Positions 43,202 through 52,561 are shown, counted from the stretch's first letter. The stretch: 57,178 bases of DNA from Piscinibacter sp. (GCA_019635485.1 JAHBZL010000035.1:1-57178); one strand, 5' to 3'. The notes: generated by a model from the sequence alone, not told the origin. Numbers and translations: made by a program.

Positions 43202-43319
43202 ACGACGCCGCCACGGTGCTTTCACGCCCCTGGTGCACTCCGGTGCGGTGTTAGATTCGGCGCCGTTCGCTTCGAACCGCGCGGCCGCAGAGCCGTCCAG
43301 TCCTTTCGGGAGGTCCGTC

Positions 43320-44048
43320 TTGTTCCATCGTCTCGCCGCCACCGCGCGGCGCTGCAGCGGCGCGCTGCTCGTCTCCGTGCTGGCGTCCACGGCCCTGCCC
43401 GCCCTGGCCCAGACCCCGTCCCGGAACCTCGCACCCGGATTCACGCACCTCGAACGGTCCGACAAGATCGTGCTGATGCCGGTGGACGTCGAGCTGTTCT
43501 CGCTCTCGGCCGGCGGCGTGCCCGAGCCGAAGGCCGACTGGACGGCCGATGCGCTCGGCCACATGAAGACCGCGCTGTCGAACAAGACCGCTGCCCTGGG
43601 TGTCGCCTTCGACGCCGTCGACGACGCGACCGCCGACGAATTCGCCGAGCAGTCCGCGTTGCAGGCGGCCGTGGCCCGCTCGATCGCGCTGCACCACGGC
43701 GTGGGCGGCGGCTGGGCGCTGCCCACCAAGCAGGGCAAGCTCGACTGGAGCCTGGGCGACACCATGAAGCCGATCGCCCAGCGCACCGGCGCCCGCTACG
43801 GCCTCTTCGTCTGGGTGCGCGACAGCTACGCCAGCGCCGAACGCAAGGCCGCGATGGTCGCGCTGGCCCTGCTGGGCATCGGCATCGCCGGCGGCACGCA
43901 GGTCGGCTACGCCTCGCTGGTCGACTTCGAGACCGGCCGGGTGCTGTGGTTCAACCGCCTGCTGCGTGCCGACGGCGACCTGCGCGACGCCACCGCGGCG
44001 GCCGAGACGATCAACGTGCTGATGACCGGGTTCCCTGCCGTCCGATGA
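43320..44048 (+). CDS. Exported protein of unknown function, TTG start
   Basis: 242 residues. TTG 43320 is chosen because GGGAGG lies six bases before it and the protein then begins with a signal peptide ending ALPALAQ; an upstream ATG has no ribosome-binding site. The mature protein contains DKIVLMPVDVELFSLSAGGVPEPKADWT, a region about 60-200 of mixed helix and strand, and a hydrophobic segment (MVALALLGIGIAGG) near residue 180. It overlaps the M48 peptidase start by four bases (ATGA) and is the first of three overlapping envelope genes, so it probably works with that peptidase. No domain is recognised. Confidence 0.8.
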   Translation: MFHRLAATARRCSGALLVSVLASTALPALAQTPSRNLAPGFTHLERSDKIVLMPVDVELFSLSAGGVPEPKADWTADALGHMKTALSNKTAALGVAFDAVDDATADEFAEQSALQAAVARSIALHHGVGGGWALPTKQGKLDWSLGDTMKPIAQRTGARYGLFVWVRDSYASAERKAAMVALALLGIGIAGGTQVGYASLVDFETGRVLWFNRLLRADGDLRDATAAAETINVLMTGFPAVR

Positions 44049-45238
44049 AGCGGCGGCAACTGCTCGCGGCCGGCTGCGCCCATTGCGCCGCCCTCGGCCT
44101 GCTGGGCGCCGGCCGCGCCGCCGCACAGGCCGGCGGCGTCGAGTGGGCGATGCCGCAGCGCTTCGCCCGGCCCGAGATCGCCAGCGACGAAGGCGGCCTG
44201 TGGGCGATGATGGACCGCGAGGAAACGCGGCTGCGCCGCAGCCCCTTCGTGATGCGCGACCCGGCCCTGCGCCAGTACCTGCAGGGCATCGCCTGCAAGC
44301 TGGGCGGCTCGCACTGCCAGGACACCCGCGTGTATCCGGTGCGCACCCCCTTCTTCAACGCCAGCATGGCGCCCAACGGCATGATGCAGGTCTGGAGCGG
44401 TCTGCTGCTGCGGGTGGAGAACGAGGCGCAGCTGGCCGGCGTGATCGGCCACGAGCTGGGCCACTACCTGCAGCGCCACCTGCTCGAGCGGCTGCGCGAC
44501 CTCAAGGCGCGCTCGGCCTTCGGCGCCTTCATGTCGATGTTCGGCCTGGCCGGCCTGGTGGTGCAGATGGCGTCGCTGGCCGGGGCCTTCGCCTTCTCGC
44601 GCGATCACGAGCGCGAAGCCGACCGCATCGGCCTCGCCCTCATGCGCCAGGCCGGCTACGACCCGCGCGAGGCGGCCAAGGTCTGGGCCAACCTGCTCGA
44701 CGAAATGAAGGCGACGCCGGGCGGGGATCCGTCCAAGACCAGCCCGCTGTTCGCCACCCACCCCGCCTCCGAGGAGCGCAGCCAGACCCTCGCCGCGCTG
44801 GCCGAGGGCGGCAGCGGTTTCCTCGGCGAGGCCGAATACGTAGCGCGCATCGCGCCCTTCCTGACCGACCTGCTCGACGACGAGCTGGCGCGCGGGCAGC
44901 ACGGCGAGACGCTGATCCTGCTGGATCGCATGGTGGCGCGCCGGCCGGAGGGGAGCGACCTGCTCTTCTACCGCGCCGAGACGCGCCGCCTGCGCGATGC
45001 CGAGGGCGACGCCGACGCGGCGCTGGCCGACCTGCACGCGGCGATCCGGATCGGCGGCGAGCCGGCGCGCAGCCACCGGGCACTCGGCTACATCCATCGC
45101 CAGCGCGGCCAGACCGACGAGGCCCGGGCCGCCTTCACCCGCTATGTCGAACGCGCGCCCGGCGCGCCCGACGTCGACCTCATCCGCAGCTACCTCGCCG
45201 AACCGGGCACCGCCCGCAACGACCCCGCCACCTCATGA
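44045..45238 (+). CDS. M48 family zinc metallopeptidase with C-terminal TPR region
   Basis: 397 residues. An Arg-Arg signal-like N-terminus (MKRRQLL, then a hydrophobic stretch ending AAAQ) suggests export, perhaps by Tat. The zinc site is HELGH (136-140) with the downstream glutamate in DHEREADRIG. The C-terminal ~120 residues contain helical TPR-like units (GETLILLDRMVARRPEG, SHRALGYIHRQRGQTDEA), the same plan as BepA/YfgC, which repairs or degrades misassembled outer-membrane proteins. It overlaps both neighbours by four bases. The N-terminus carries an unusual CAHC next to the hydrophobic part. Confidence 0.92.
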   Translation: MKRRQLLAAGCAHCAALGLLGAGRAAAQAGGVEWAMPQRFARPEIASDEGGLWAMMDREETRLRRSPFVMRDPALRQYLQGIACKLGGSHCQDTRVYPVRTPFFNASMAPNGMMQVWSGLLLRVENEAQLAGVIGHELGHYLQRHLLERLRDLKARSAFGAFMSMFGLAGLVVQMASLAGAFAFSRDHEREADRIGLALMRQAGYDPREAAKVWANLLDEMKATPGGDPSKTSPLFATHPASEERSQTLAALAEGGSGFLGEAEYVARIAPFLTDLLDDELARGQHGETLILLDRMVARRPEGSDLLFYRAETRRLRDAEGDADAALADLHAAIRIGGEPARSHRALGYIHRQRGQTDEARAAFTRYVERAPGAPDVDLIRSYLAEPGTARNDPATS

Positions 45239-45831
45239 ACCTCCTCCCCCTCCTCCCGCGCCGCGCCGCCGCCCTGCTGCTGGCCCTCGTCCTGGCCGGC
45301 TGCGCCAACGTCACCAAGGTCGCCAGCGGCGAGACCGTCGTGCGCGAACGCCTCGTGGTCTCGGTGGACCGCGAGTGGAACCAGTTCGAACGCGGGCTGG
45401 CCGACAACACGCCGACCTGGACCGTCGAGGGCATCACCATCGACGCGCTGCAGTTCTACGTCGGCATCAAGAACGGCGAGCTGATCGCGCCGACCCCGCG
45501 CGAGGGCAAGGGCGTGCAGCCGCTGACCTTCCGCTCGACCATGCAGGCGGCCGACATCATCGGCCTCTATCAGAGCCTGCTGACGCGCGACGGCTCCAGC
45601 TTCACGCTGGAGAAGGTCGAGGCCACCCCGTTCGCCGGCCAGCCCGGCTTCCGCTTCCAGTACGCGCTGATCCGCAAGGTCGACGACGTGCGGCTGCGCG
45701 GCGTCGCCTGGGGAACGGTGCACAACGGCGAGCTGTTCCTGATCAACTACTCGGCCCCGCGCCTGGGTTTCTTCACGCGCCACGTCGACCACGTGGAGGC
45801 GCTCGTCAAGACGGCGCGCATCCGCTCCTGA
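45235..45831 (+). CDS. Lipoprotein of unknown function
   Basis: 198 residues. Signal peptide with lipobox VLAGC predicts a lipid-modified Cys near residue 23. The mature part has a single mixed alpha/beta domain (TVEGITIDALQFYVGIKNGE, MQAADIIGLYQSLL, LFLINYSAPRLGFF). It is the last gene of the operon with the M48 peptidase, starts by ATGA overlap, and its stop directly abuts the convergent parC stop with no intergenic base. A role in envelope quality control alongside the peptidase is inference. Confidence 0.85.
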   Translation: MNLLPLLPRRAAALLLALVLAGCANVTKVASGETVVRERLVVSVDREWNQFERGLADNTPTWTVEGITIDALQFYVGIKNGELIAPTPREGKGVQPLTFRSTMQAADIIGLYQSLLTRDGSSFTLEKVEATPFAGQPGFRFQYALIRKVDDVRLRGVAWGTVHNGELFLINYSAPRLGFFTRHVDHVEALVKTARIRS

Positions 45832-48138
45832 TCAGCTCGCGGCCAGCACCCGCATCGCCTTCATGCCGTCGACCGCGCGGCCCTTGCGCGCCCGCTTGCC
45901 GGCGTAGGCCGCGAGCGCGGCGCCGCGCAGCACGTCCTCGCGCGGCTTGTCGCCGCGCAGTGCCTTGCCCAGCACCTGCAGCGCGGCGCCGAACGCCGCG
46001 ACGCTCACCAGCGCGTCCTTCGCGTCCAGGTCCATCAGCGTCAGCCCGCGCCCGCCGTTGGGCTGCAGCTTCAGCTCGTCCAGGCCGAAGGTCAGCAGCC
46101 GCCCGCCGAGCGACAGGCAGGCGACCTGCGCCTGGCCGTCCGTCACCGAGGGCGGCAGCGGCTTCTCGCCTTCCTCCAGCGCGAGGAAGCTCTTGCCCCC
46201 GCGCTGGCGCGCCAGCAGGTCGCCGGCGCGGGCGAGCAGCCCGAAGCCGCCGGTGTGCGCGAGCAGCAGCGTGGTGCCCGGCGCGCCGGCGAAGTAGTGC
46301 GCCGGCTGCGTGCCGCTTTCCAGGTCGATCAGCGTCGTGATGGGGGCCCCGTCGCCGCGCCCGCCGGGCAGCCCGGCGACCGGCGTCGAATAGACCCGGC
46401 CATTGCTGCCGAACACCAGCAGCGCCTCGACGCTGCGGCAGGCGAAGCAGCCGTACAGGCCGTCGCCGGCCTTGAAGGCGAGCGTCGCCGCATCGACCTC
46501 GTGGCCCTTCAGCGCGCGCACCCAGCCCTTCAGGCTGACCACCACGGTGACCGGCTCGTCGACCACGCGGACCTCGGCGACCGCGCGCTTGTCCTCCTGG
46601 ATCAGCGTGCGGCGCGCGTCGCCGAACTGCTTCGCGTCGGCCTCGATTTCCTTGATCACCGTGCGCCTGAGCGTCGCGGCGCTGCCGAGGATGTCCTCCA
46701 GCTTGGCCTGCTCGGTGCGCAGCTCCTTGAGTTCCTGCTCGATCTTGATCGCCTCCAGCTTCGCCAGCTGGCGCAGCCGGATCTCGAGGATGTCGTCGGC
46801 CTGGCGGTCGCTGAGCTTGAAGCGTGCGATCAGCGCGGCCTTCGGCTCGTCGGCGGCGCGGATGATGCGGATCACCTCGTCGATGTTCAGCAGCACCAGC
46901 TGCCGGCCCTCCAGCACGTGGACGCGCTCGAGCACCTTGTCGAGCCGGTGGCGCGTGCGCCGCTGCACGGTGGCCAGGCGGAACGCGATCCATTCGGCGA
47001 GGATCTCGCGTAGGCTCTTCTGCGTCGGCCGGCCGTCGGCGCCCACCATCGTCAGGTTGACCGGCGCGCTGGTCTCCAGGCTGGTCTGGGCCAGCAGCAC
47101 GTTGATCAGTTCCTGCTGCTCGACGGTGCGGGTCTTCGGCTCGAACACCAGGCGCACCGGCGCGTCCTTGCTCGACTCGTCGCGCACCGCGTCGAGCACC
47201 GCGAGCACCGTGGCCTTCAGCTGGGTCTGTTCGGCGGTGAGCGACTTCTTCCCGGTCTTGACCTTCGGGTTGGTCAGTTCCTCGATCTCTTCCAGCACCT
47301 TCTGCGCACTCGTGCCCGGCGGCAGCTCGGTGACGACCAGCTGCCACTGGCCGCGCGCCAGGTCCTCGATCTTCCAGCGCGCGCGCACCTTCAGGCTGCC
47401 GCGCCCGCCGGCATAGGCGGCGCGGATCTCGTCGGCGCTGCTGATGATCTGCCCGCCGCCCGGGAAGTCCGGCCCCGGCAGCAGCGCAAGCAGGCCCTCG
47501 TCCGGGAGCTTCTCGTCGCGGATCAGCGCGACCGCCGCGGCGGCGACCTCGCGCAGGTTGTGGCTCGGCACCTCGGTGGCCAGGCCGACGGCGATGCCGC
47601 TCGCCCCGTTGAGCAACACGAAGGGCAGGCGCGCCGGCAGCTGGCGAGGCTCGCGCTCGGTGCCGTCGTAGTTCGGGATGAAGTCGACCGTGCCTTCGTC
47701 GATCTCGTCCAGCAGCAGGCGCGAGATCGGTGCGAGCCGCGCCTCGGTGTAGCGCATCGCCGCCGCACCGTCGCCGTCGCGGCTGCCGAAGTTGCCTTGG
47801 CCATCGACCAGCGGGTAGCGCTGGCTGAAGTCCTGCGCCATGCGCACCATCGCGTCGTAGGCTGCCGTGTCGCCGTGCGGGTGGTACTTGCCGAGCACGT
47901 CGCCGACCACGCGCGCGCTCTTCACCGCCTTCGGGCCGCTGGCCGTCGTGAAGGCCAGCCCCATGCGCTGCATCGCATACAGGATGCGGCGCTGCACCGG
48001 CTTCTGGCCGTCGCACACGTCGGGCAGCGCGCGGCCCTTGACCACCGAGAGCGCGTATTCGAGATAGGCGCGTTCGGCGTAGTGCGCCAGCGCGATCGCG
48101 TCGTCCGGCGCGGGCGGTTGGCTGAAGAGGTCGTCCAT
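45832..48138 (-). CDS. parC: DNA topoisomerase IV subunit A
   Basis: 768 residues. The breakage-reunion domain contains the winged-helix and active tyrosine region ([11 protein letters not shown]), preceded by the quinolone-determining segment [14 protein letters not shown], where Thr and Asp replace the Ser80 and Glu84 of Escherichia coli; this variant looks normal for betaproteobacteria rather than a resistance change. Coiled helices (about 400-480) and a beta-pinwheel C-terminal domain follow. With ParE it decatenates daughter chromosomes. Its partner parE lies 5.8 kb upstream on the same strand with an opposite-strand redox cluster between. Confidence 0.96.
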   Translation of the reverse strand: MDDLFSQPPAPDDAIALAHYAERAYLEYALSVVKGRALPDVCDGQKPVQRRILYAMQRMGLAFTTASGPKAVKSARVVGDVLGKYHPHGDTAAYDAMVRMAQDFSQRYPLVDGQGNFGSRDGDGAAAMRYTEARLAPISRLLLDEIDEGTVDFIPNYDGTEREPRQLPARLPFVLLNGASGIAVGLATEVPSHNLREVAAAAVALIRDEKLPDEGLLALLPGPDFPGGGQIISSADEIRAAYAGGRGSLKVRARWKIEDLARGQWQLVVTELPPGTSAQKVLEEIEELTNPKVKTGKKSLTAEQTQLKATVLAVLDAVRDESSKDAPVRLVFEPKTRTVEQQELINVLLAQTSLETSAPVNLTMVGADGRPTQKSLREILAEWIAFRLATVQRRTRHRLDKVLERVHVLEGRQLVLLNIDEVIRIIRAADEPKAALIARFKLSDRQADDILEIRLRQLAKLEAIKIEQELKELRTEQAKLEDILGSAATLRRTVIKEIEADAKQFGDARRTLIQEDKRAVAEVRVVDEPVTVVVSLKGWVRALKGHEVDAATLAFKAGDGLYGCFACRSVEALLVFGSNGRVYSTPVAGLPGGRGDGAPITTLIDLESGTQPAHYFAGAPGTTLLLAHTGGFGLLARAGDLLARQRGGKSFLALEEGEKPLPPSVTDGQAQVACLSLGGRLLTFGLDELKLQPNGGRGLTLMDLDAKDALVSVAAFGAALQVLGKALRGDKPREDVLRGAALAAYAGKRARKGRAVDGMKAMRVLAAS

Positions 48139-48547
48139 GGCGTGCAGTGATTCGAGGGCGCGGTCCGGCCGCGCACGGGGCGCCGATGCTACCAAGCCCG
48201 CCCGCCCCACTCGTGCGCCGGCGCTGGGCGCCGTGCTCGGCCTTTGTGCGCCCGGGTGCGCCCCGTTGCAGCGCATCGGCACCGCCGTCGCTCCTGGCCA
48301 TCGCAAAGCCGTGCGGCGCCACACCAAACCGGTGAGTTTCGCGATCGAAGCTCATGGCACAGCGCTTGCAACTCGGCGCCCATCCGGGTCGCTCGCGGCC
48401 CGGCTGCGGCAACGACGCCGCAGTGCCTGACGCGCCACGGCATCGTCCGCCGGCAGCGCGTGCGAGATCAGAGGCGATCTCCTGCTGGGTCCTTGGTCGG
48501 CGTGTCGGCAACGACATGCCGGAAGAGCCTTCGACGAGGAGAGACGC
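48139..48547. other. 409-base intergenic region between parC and the redox cluster
   Basis: No gene is supported here; the frames that cross it are antisense or extension noise. The parC promoter must lie in its first part (a TAGCAT box on the minus strand near 48190 is a weak candidate). The plus-strand side holds a sigma-54 promoter at 48355-48370, giving a leader of about 165 bases before the Shine-Dalgarno GAGGAG (48536-48541). GGTGC near 48255 and GCACC near 48280 make a loose inverted pair upstream of the promoter that could be part of an enhancer. Confidence 0.6.
48355..48370 (+). promoter_or_regulatory. Sigma-54 (-24/-12) promoter of the redox cluster
   Basis: TGGCAC at 48355-48360 and TTGCA at 48366-48370 are separated by five bases. 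The invariant GG (48356-48357) and GC (48368-48369) are exactly ten bases apart, as RpoN promoters require. It is the right way round for the gene at 48548 and lies in the longest gap of the window. Transcription should start near 48381 and depend on an enhancer-binding protein encoded elsewhere. Confidence 0.75.
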
Positions 48548-50506
48548 ATGCCCGACGCCCCCCCCGCGTCCGAGCAGGCACCGATCGTGATCGTCGGCGC
48601 CGGCCCGGTCGGCGTCCGCTGCGCGCAGGAACTGCGCCGGCGCGATCCGGCCGTTCCGATCGTCGTCTATGGCACCGAGGCCTGGCAGCCGTACAACCGC
48701 GTCAAGCTGTCCTCGCTGCTCGCAGGCGACAGCGCCTGGAGCGAGCTGACCGACGGCCTGGCGCTGCCCGACGACATCGAACTGCGCCTCGGCTGCAGCG
48801 TGCTGGCGATCGACCGCGAGCGCCGCACGGTGAGCGACAGCACGCGCCGCGTGCAGCCCTACGCGGACCTGGTGCTGGCCACCGGCTCGCGTCCGCACGT
48901 GCCGGACGTGCCCGGCATCGGCCAGGCGCATGTCTACGTCTTCCGCGACCTCGACGACGCGCAGGCGCTGGTGGCGCGGCGCGCGCGCAGCCGCCGCACG
49001 GTGGTGATCGGCGGCGGCCTGCTCGGCCTCGAGGCCGCGCGCGCGATGCAGCGCCTCAACACGGAAGTCTGGGTGATCGAGCACGGCCCGCGCCTGCTCG
49101 GCCACCAGCTCGACGAGCCCGGTGCGCAGCTGCTCGCCGCGCACGCGCGCCGGCAGGGCCTGCAGGTGCTGACCGGCGAACGGGTCAAGGCGATCAACGG
49201 GCATGGCTCGGTGACCGGTGTGACGCTGCGCAGCGGCGAACGCATCGACTGCGACACGGTGATCGTCGCCGCCGGCATCCGGCCGAACGTCGAGCTGGCG
49301 CTCGACGCCGGGCTTCCGATCGGCCGCGGCGTGCGCGTCGACGACCGCATGGCCAGTGCCGATCCGCATGTGTTCGCGATCGGCGAATGCGCCGAGCACC
49401 GCGGGCGCGTCTACGGCCTGCTGGCGCCGGGCCTCGAGCAGGCGGCCGTGGCCGCGCACAGCCTGCTCGGCGGCACGTCGCGCTACCAGGGTTCGCTGGT
49501 GGCGACGCGCCTGAAGGTGCTGGACCTTCCGCTGTTCTCGATCGGCGAGGTGGAGGTCGACGTGGCGACCGCCGGCCGGCGCCTGCGCAGCGTCGACCAC
49601 GATGCCGACGGCGTGCACCGCCGCCTGGTCCTCGAGCGGGGGCGCCTGATCGGCGCGCTCGCCGTCGGGCCCTGTGCCGAGATGGGCCGCCTGCAGGAAG
49701 CGACGCTCGCGCAGCGCCGCATCCGCCCCTGGCAGGCCTGGCGCTTCCGGCGGCGCGGCGCGCCGTGGGGCGAAGCGGCCGCCGGCGCCAGCGTGCTGCA
49801 CTGGCCCGGGCCGGCGATCGTCTGCAACTGCAATGGCGTGACGCGCGCCCAGCTCGGCGACGCGCTGGCCGGCGGCTGCCGCAGCGTCGCCGAGCTGAGC
49901 GCCTGCACCCGCGCCGGCAGCGTGTGCGGCTCGTGCAAGCCGCTGCTCGCCGAACTCGCCGGCGCGCCCGCCGCCCCGGTGCCGACCGCCTGGGGCCTGG
50001 GCAGCCTGGCCGGCGTCGCGGCACTCGCCGCACTGCTGTTCCTGCTGCTGCCCGGCGTCGGCTACCAGCTCAGCGTGCAGGAGCCGCTGAACTGGGACCG
50101 CCTGTGGCGCGACGGCCTGTTCAAGCAGGTGAGCGGCTTCACGCTGCTCGCGCTGAGTGTCGCCGCCGTCGTGCTCGGGCTGCGCAAGCGCGTGCCGCGC
50201 TTCACGCTCGGCCGCTTCGACCTCTGGCGGCTGGTGCACGTCGCCATCGGCGCCTCGACGCTGCTGGTCCTGCTGGCCCACACCGGCGGCCGCATTGGCC
50301 ACGCGCTGAACATGAGCCTGGTGCTGTTCTACGGCGGCCTGCTGCTGCTCGGCGCGCTCGCCGCCGGGACGATCGCCTTCGAGGGCCGGCTGCCGGCCCG
50401 CGCGGTGCGCGCCTGGCGCGAGAAGTCGGTGTGGCTGCACATCCTGCTGTTCTGGCCCGTGCCGGTGCTGCTGGGCCTGCACGTGCTGAAGACCTACTTC
50501 TACTGA
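48548..50506 (+). CDS. FAD/NAD(P)H oxidoreductase fused to BFD [2Fe-2S] and diheme-b-like membrane domain
   Basis: 652 residues. 1-400: NirB-like pyridine-nucleotide oxidoreductase with FAD motif IVGAGPVG (15-22) and NAD(P) motif GGGLLG (155-160), and the second FAD motif near 288 (VFAIGECAEH). 420-475: BFD-type [2Fe-2S] domain with Cys426, 428, 460 and 463. 480-652: about five membrane helices; two of them carry histidine pairs 14 residues apart (His564/578 and His631/645), the arrangement that holds two b haems in ferric-reductase-like proteins. There is no sirohaem or siroheme-Fe4S4 domain, so it is not a complete NirB. It should carry electrons from cytoplasmic NAD(P)H through the membrane to the cytochromes encoded next. 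Confidence 0.85.
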   Translation: MPDAPPASEQAPIVIVGAGPVGVRCAQELRRRDPAVPIVVYGTEAWQPYNRVKLSSLLAGDSAWSELTDGLALPDDIELRLGCSVLAIDRERRTVSDSTRRVQPYADLVLATGSRPHVPDVPGIGQAHVYVFRDLDDAQALVARRARSRRTVVIGGGLLGLEAARAMQRLNTEVWVIEHGPRLLGHQLDEPGAQLLAAHARRQGLQVLTGERVKAINGHGSVTGVTLRSGERIDCDTVIVAAGIRPNVELALDAGLPIGRGVRVDDRMASADPHVFAIGECAEHRGRVYGLLAPGLEQAAVAAHSLLGGTSRYQGSLVATRLKVLDLPLFSIGEVEVDVATAGRRLRSVDHDADGVHRRLVLERGRLIGALAVGPCAEMGRLQEATLAQRRIRPWQAWRFRRRGAPWGEAAAGASVLHWPGPAIVCNCNGVTRAQLGDALAGGCRSVAELSACTRAGSVCGSCKPLLAELAGAPAAPVPTAWGLGSLAGVAALAALLFLLLPGVGYQLSVQEPLNWDRLWRDGLFKQVSGFTLLALSVAAVVLGLRKRVPRFTLGRFDLWRLVHVAIGASTLLVLLAHTGGRIGHALNMSLVLFYGGLLLLGALAAGTIAFEGRLPARAVRAWREKSVWLHILLFWPVPVLLGLHVLKTYFY

Positions 50507-50515
50507 GGCCGACGA

Positions 50516-51994
50516 ATGTCACGTGCGCGTCGCTGGTGGCTGGGCTGGTCGGTGCTGAGCGTGCTGCTCGCGGCGCTGTTCGGCGCCGCGCTGTGGACAC
50601 CCGGGGTCGCCGCGGTGCCGGTGCTGGCCCAGGTGCGCAGCTGGCTGCAGCCGGGGCCCATGACCCACGGCCACCACCAGATCGAGCTCGCCTGCGAGGC
50701 CTGCCACGGCCAACCCTTCGCCGGTGCGGCGGCGCTGCAGGAGGCCTGCGTCGGCTGCCACGGCGCGGCGCTGAAGGAAGCCGACGACAAGCACCCGGCG
50801 AGCAAGTTCGAGGACCCGCGCAACGCGTTCCGCCTCGAGCGCATCGACGCCGTGCGCTGCGTCACCTGCCACGTCGAGCACCGGCCGGAGACCACGCATG
50901 CGATGGGGGTCACGCAGCCGGGCGACTACTGCGCGCATTGCCACGCCGGCAAGGACGAGATGCCCGCCGACCATGCCGGCTTCCCGTTCGACGGCTGTGC
51001 CTCGGCCGGCTGCCACAACTACCACGACAACCGGGCGCTGTACGAGGACTTCCTGCTGCGCCACGCCGACCAGCCGGAAATGCTGCCCAAGACGCTGCTG
51101 CGTGCCCGCGCGCTCGGCGAGGACCTGATGGCGAGCATGGCCTACCCGCAGGCGCGCTACCCGTTCGAGGCGCTGGACGCGACGCGCGTCGACGCCCCGC
51201 CGGCCGCGCGCCAGGAGACCGCGGTCGCGGACTGGCTGGCCTCGCGCCACGCGCAGGCCGGCGTGAACTGCAGCGCCTGCCACGTGCCGGGCACCACGCT
51301 GACCGAAGGCGCCAGCGCCCCGGCCGCCGCCGGCCGGTGGGTCGATCGCCCCACGCTGCCCGGGGCCTGCAACGGCTGCCACGTCGAGGAGGTGCGCGAC
51401 TTCCAGGGCGGCCTGCACGGCATGCGCCTGGCCCAGAAGCTCGGTCCGATGACACCGGCGCTGGCGCGCCTGCCGATGCGCCGCGACGCAGGTCACGCCG
51501 ATCCGTCGCACGCGCAGCTCGACTGCGCGACCTGCCACGCGCCGCACCGCCCGGACCTGCGCCGCGCCGCCGTCGAAGCGTGCCTCGGCTGCCACGCCGA
51601 CCGGCACTCGCTCGCCTTCGAAGGCACGCCGCACGAACGCCTGTGGCGCAAGGAACTCAGCGGCGAGGCGCCGGCCGGCAGCGGCGTCAGCTGCGCGAGC
51701 TGCCACATGCCGCGCGAGAAGCTGATCACCGCCGACGGCGCGCGCTACGGCGTGCAGCACAACCAGAGCGCGACGCTGCAGCCCAACGAGAAGATGCTGC
51801 GCCCGGTCTGCATGAACTGCCACGGCCTCGCGTTCTCGATCGACGCGCTGGCCGATCCGGCGCTGATCGAGCGCAATTTCGCCGGCCGCCCGGCCCGCCA
51901 CGTCGAGAGCATCGACATGGCCCTCGCCAAGGACCGCGCGCACCGCGCCGCCAAGACCCCCGCTTCCCAGCCCGAAAGGAGAGAGAGCCCATGA
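50516..51994 (+). CDS. Membrane-anchored undecahaem cytochrome c
   Basis: 492 residues. An uncleaved N-terminal helix (about 9-28) anchors it facing the periplasm. There are ten CxxCH haem motifs, at 60, 78, 115, 139, 252, 285, 337, 356, 393 and 432, plus one CX4CH (CASAGCH, 161-167), as found in some c3-type cytochromes. Extra histidines suit bis-His ligation. A haem-poor gap of 85 residues separates five N-terminal from six C-terminal motifs, suggesting two modules. The last part (CASCHMPREK, then HNQS) has a flavour of multihaem nitrite or hydroxylamine enzymes, but no catalytic CxxCK is present. It likely takes electrons from the upstream fusion protein. Its stop overlaps the DUF3365 start. 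Confidence 0.88.
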   Translation: MSRARRWWLGWSVLSVLLAALFGAALWTPGVAAVPVLAQVRSWLQPGPMTHGHHQIELACEACHGQPFAGAAALQEACVGCHGAALKEADDKHPASKFEDPRNAFRLERIDAVRCVTCHVEHRPETTHAMGVTQPGDYCAHCHAGKDEMPADHAGFPFDGCASAGCHNYHDNRALYEDFLLRHADQPEMLPKTLLRARALGEDLMASMAYPQARYPFEALDATRVDAPPAARQETAVADWLASRHAQAGVNCSACHVPGTTLTEGASAPAAAGRWVDRPTLPGACNGCHVEEVRDFQGGLHGMRLAQKLGPMTPALARLPMRRDAGHADPSHAQLDCATCHAPHRPDLRRAAVEACLGCHADRHSLAFEGTPHERLWRKELSGEAPAGSGVSCASCHMPREKLITADGARYGVQHNQSATLQPNEKMLRPVCMNCHGLAFSIDALADPALIERNFAGRPARHVESIDMALAKDRAHRAAKTPASQPERRESP

Positions 51995-52560
51995 AGACGA
52001 CCCTGATCCGTTCCGCCTGCCTGAGCCTGTGCGGTGCCGCCGCCCTGACGCTGGCCGCCGGCGCCCGCGCGCAGTCGATCTCGCCGAAACAGATGGCCGA
52101 CGCGCTGCACGCCGTGATGGCCGCCGACCGCACGGTCTACACGCGGCTGATCGTGAACCGCCTGCAGAACGAGGAGAAGCTGCTCAAGGCGACCGAGCAC
52201 TGGAAGGACGAGAAGACGCTGGTGCTGCCGGCGCAGATGTTCCGCTACGGCTCCGAGGAGGTCGCGAAGACCAACAAGGACTTCAGCTACTCGCTGCTCT
52301 CGTCCTGGCCGGTCAACAAGCAGAACGCGCCGCGCACGCCGGTCGAGAAGGAAGGCCTGGAATCCGTCGCCAAGACGCCCGCGCAGCCGTTCTACAAGGA
52401 GGAGACGCTGGGCGGCAAGAAGTACTTCACCGCCGTCTACGCCGACCGCGCCGTCGCGCCGGCCTGCGTCACCTGCCACAACGACCACAAGGACAGCCCG
52501 CGCAAGGACTTCAAGATCGGCGACACGATGGGCGGCGTGGTCATCCGCATCCCGATCTGA
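51991..52560 (+). CDS. DUF3365 monohaem periplasmic protein (Tll0287-like)
   Basis: 189 residues with a signal peptide (cleavage after GARAQ). The mature part is a PAS-like DUF3365 domain whose single haem motif is CVTCH near residue 160, followed by NDHKDSP and FKIGDTMGGVVI, the usual context in this family. Members are c-type haem sensors or electron carriers; the cyanobacterial protein Tll0287 is one with a known structure. ATG 51991 overlaps the preceding stop (ATGA) and has AAGGAGAG as ribosome-binding site, so translation is coupled. Its place among cytochromes makes either a carrier or a ligand-sensing role plausible. Confidence 0.88.
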   Translation: MKTTLIRSACLSLCGAAALTLAAGARAQSISPKQMADALHAVMAADRTVYTRLIVNRLQNEEKLLKATEHWKDEKTLVLPAQMFRYGSEEVAKTNKDFSYSLLSSWPVNKQNAPRTPVEKEGLESVAKTPAQPFYKEETLGGKKYFTAVYADRAVAPACVTCHNDHKDSPRKDFKIGDTMGGVVIRIPI

Positions 52561-52561
52561 G

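Noticed and set aside
47870-47900. Quinolone-resistance change in ParC (Thr and Asp at the key positions)
   Set aside because: These residues appear to be the normal state in betaproteobacteria, so they are not evidence of acquired resistance.
48139-48354. NorR-type (GT-N7-AC) or FNR-type sites upstream of the sigma-54 promoter
   Set aside because: I looked for these and found no convincing match; only a loose GGTGC/GCACC pair is present.
45806-50482. A 1558-codon minus-strand open frame crossing parC and the flavoprotein gene
   Set aside because: It is out of frame with parC and antisense to the redox gene; no domain is seen and composition is low-complexity.
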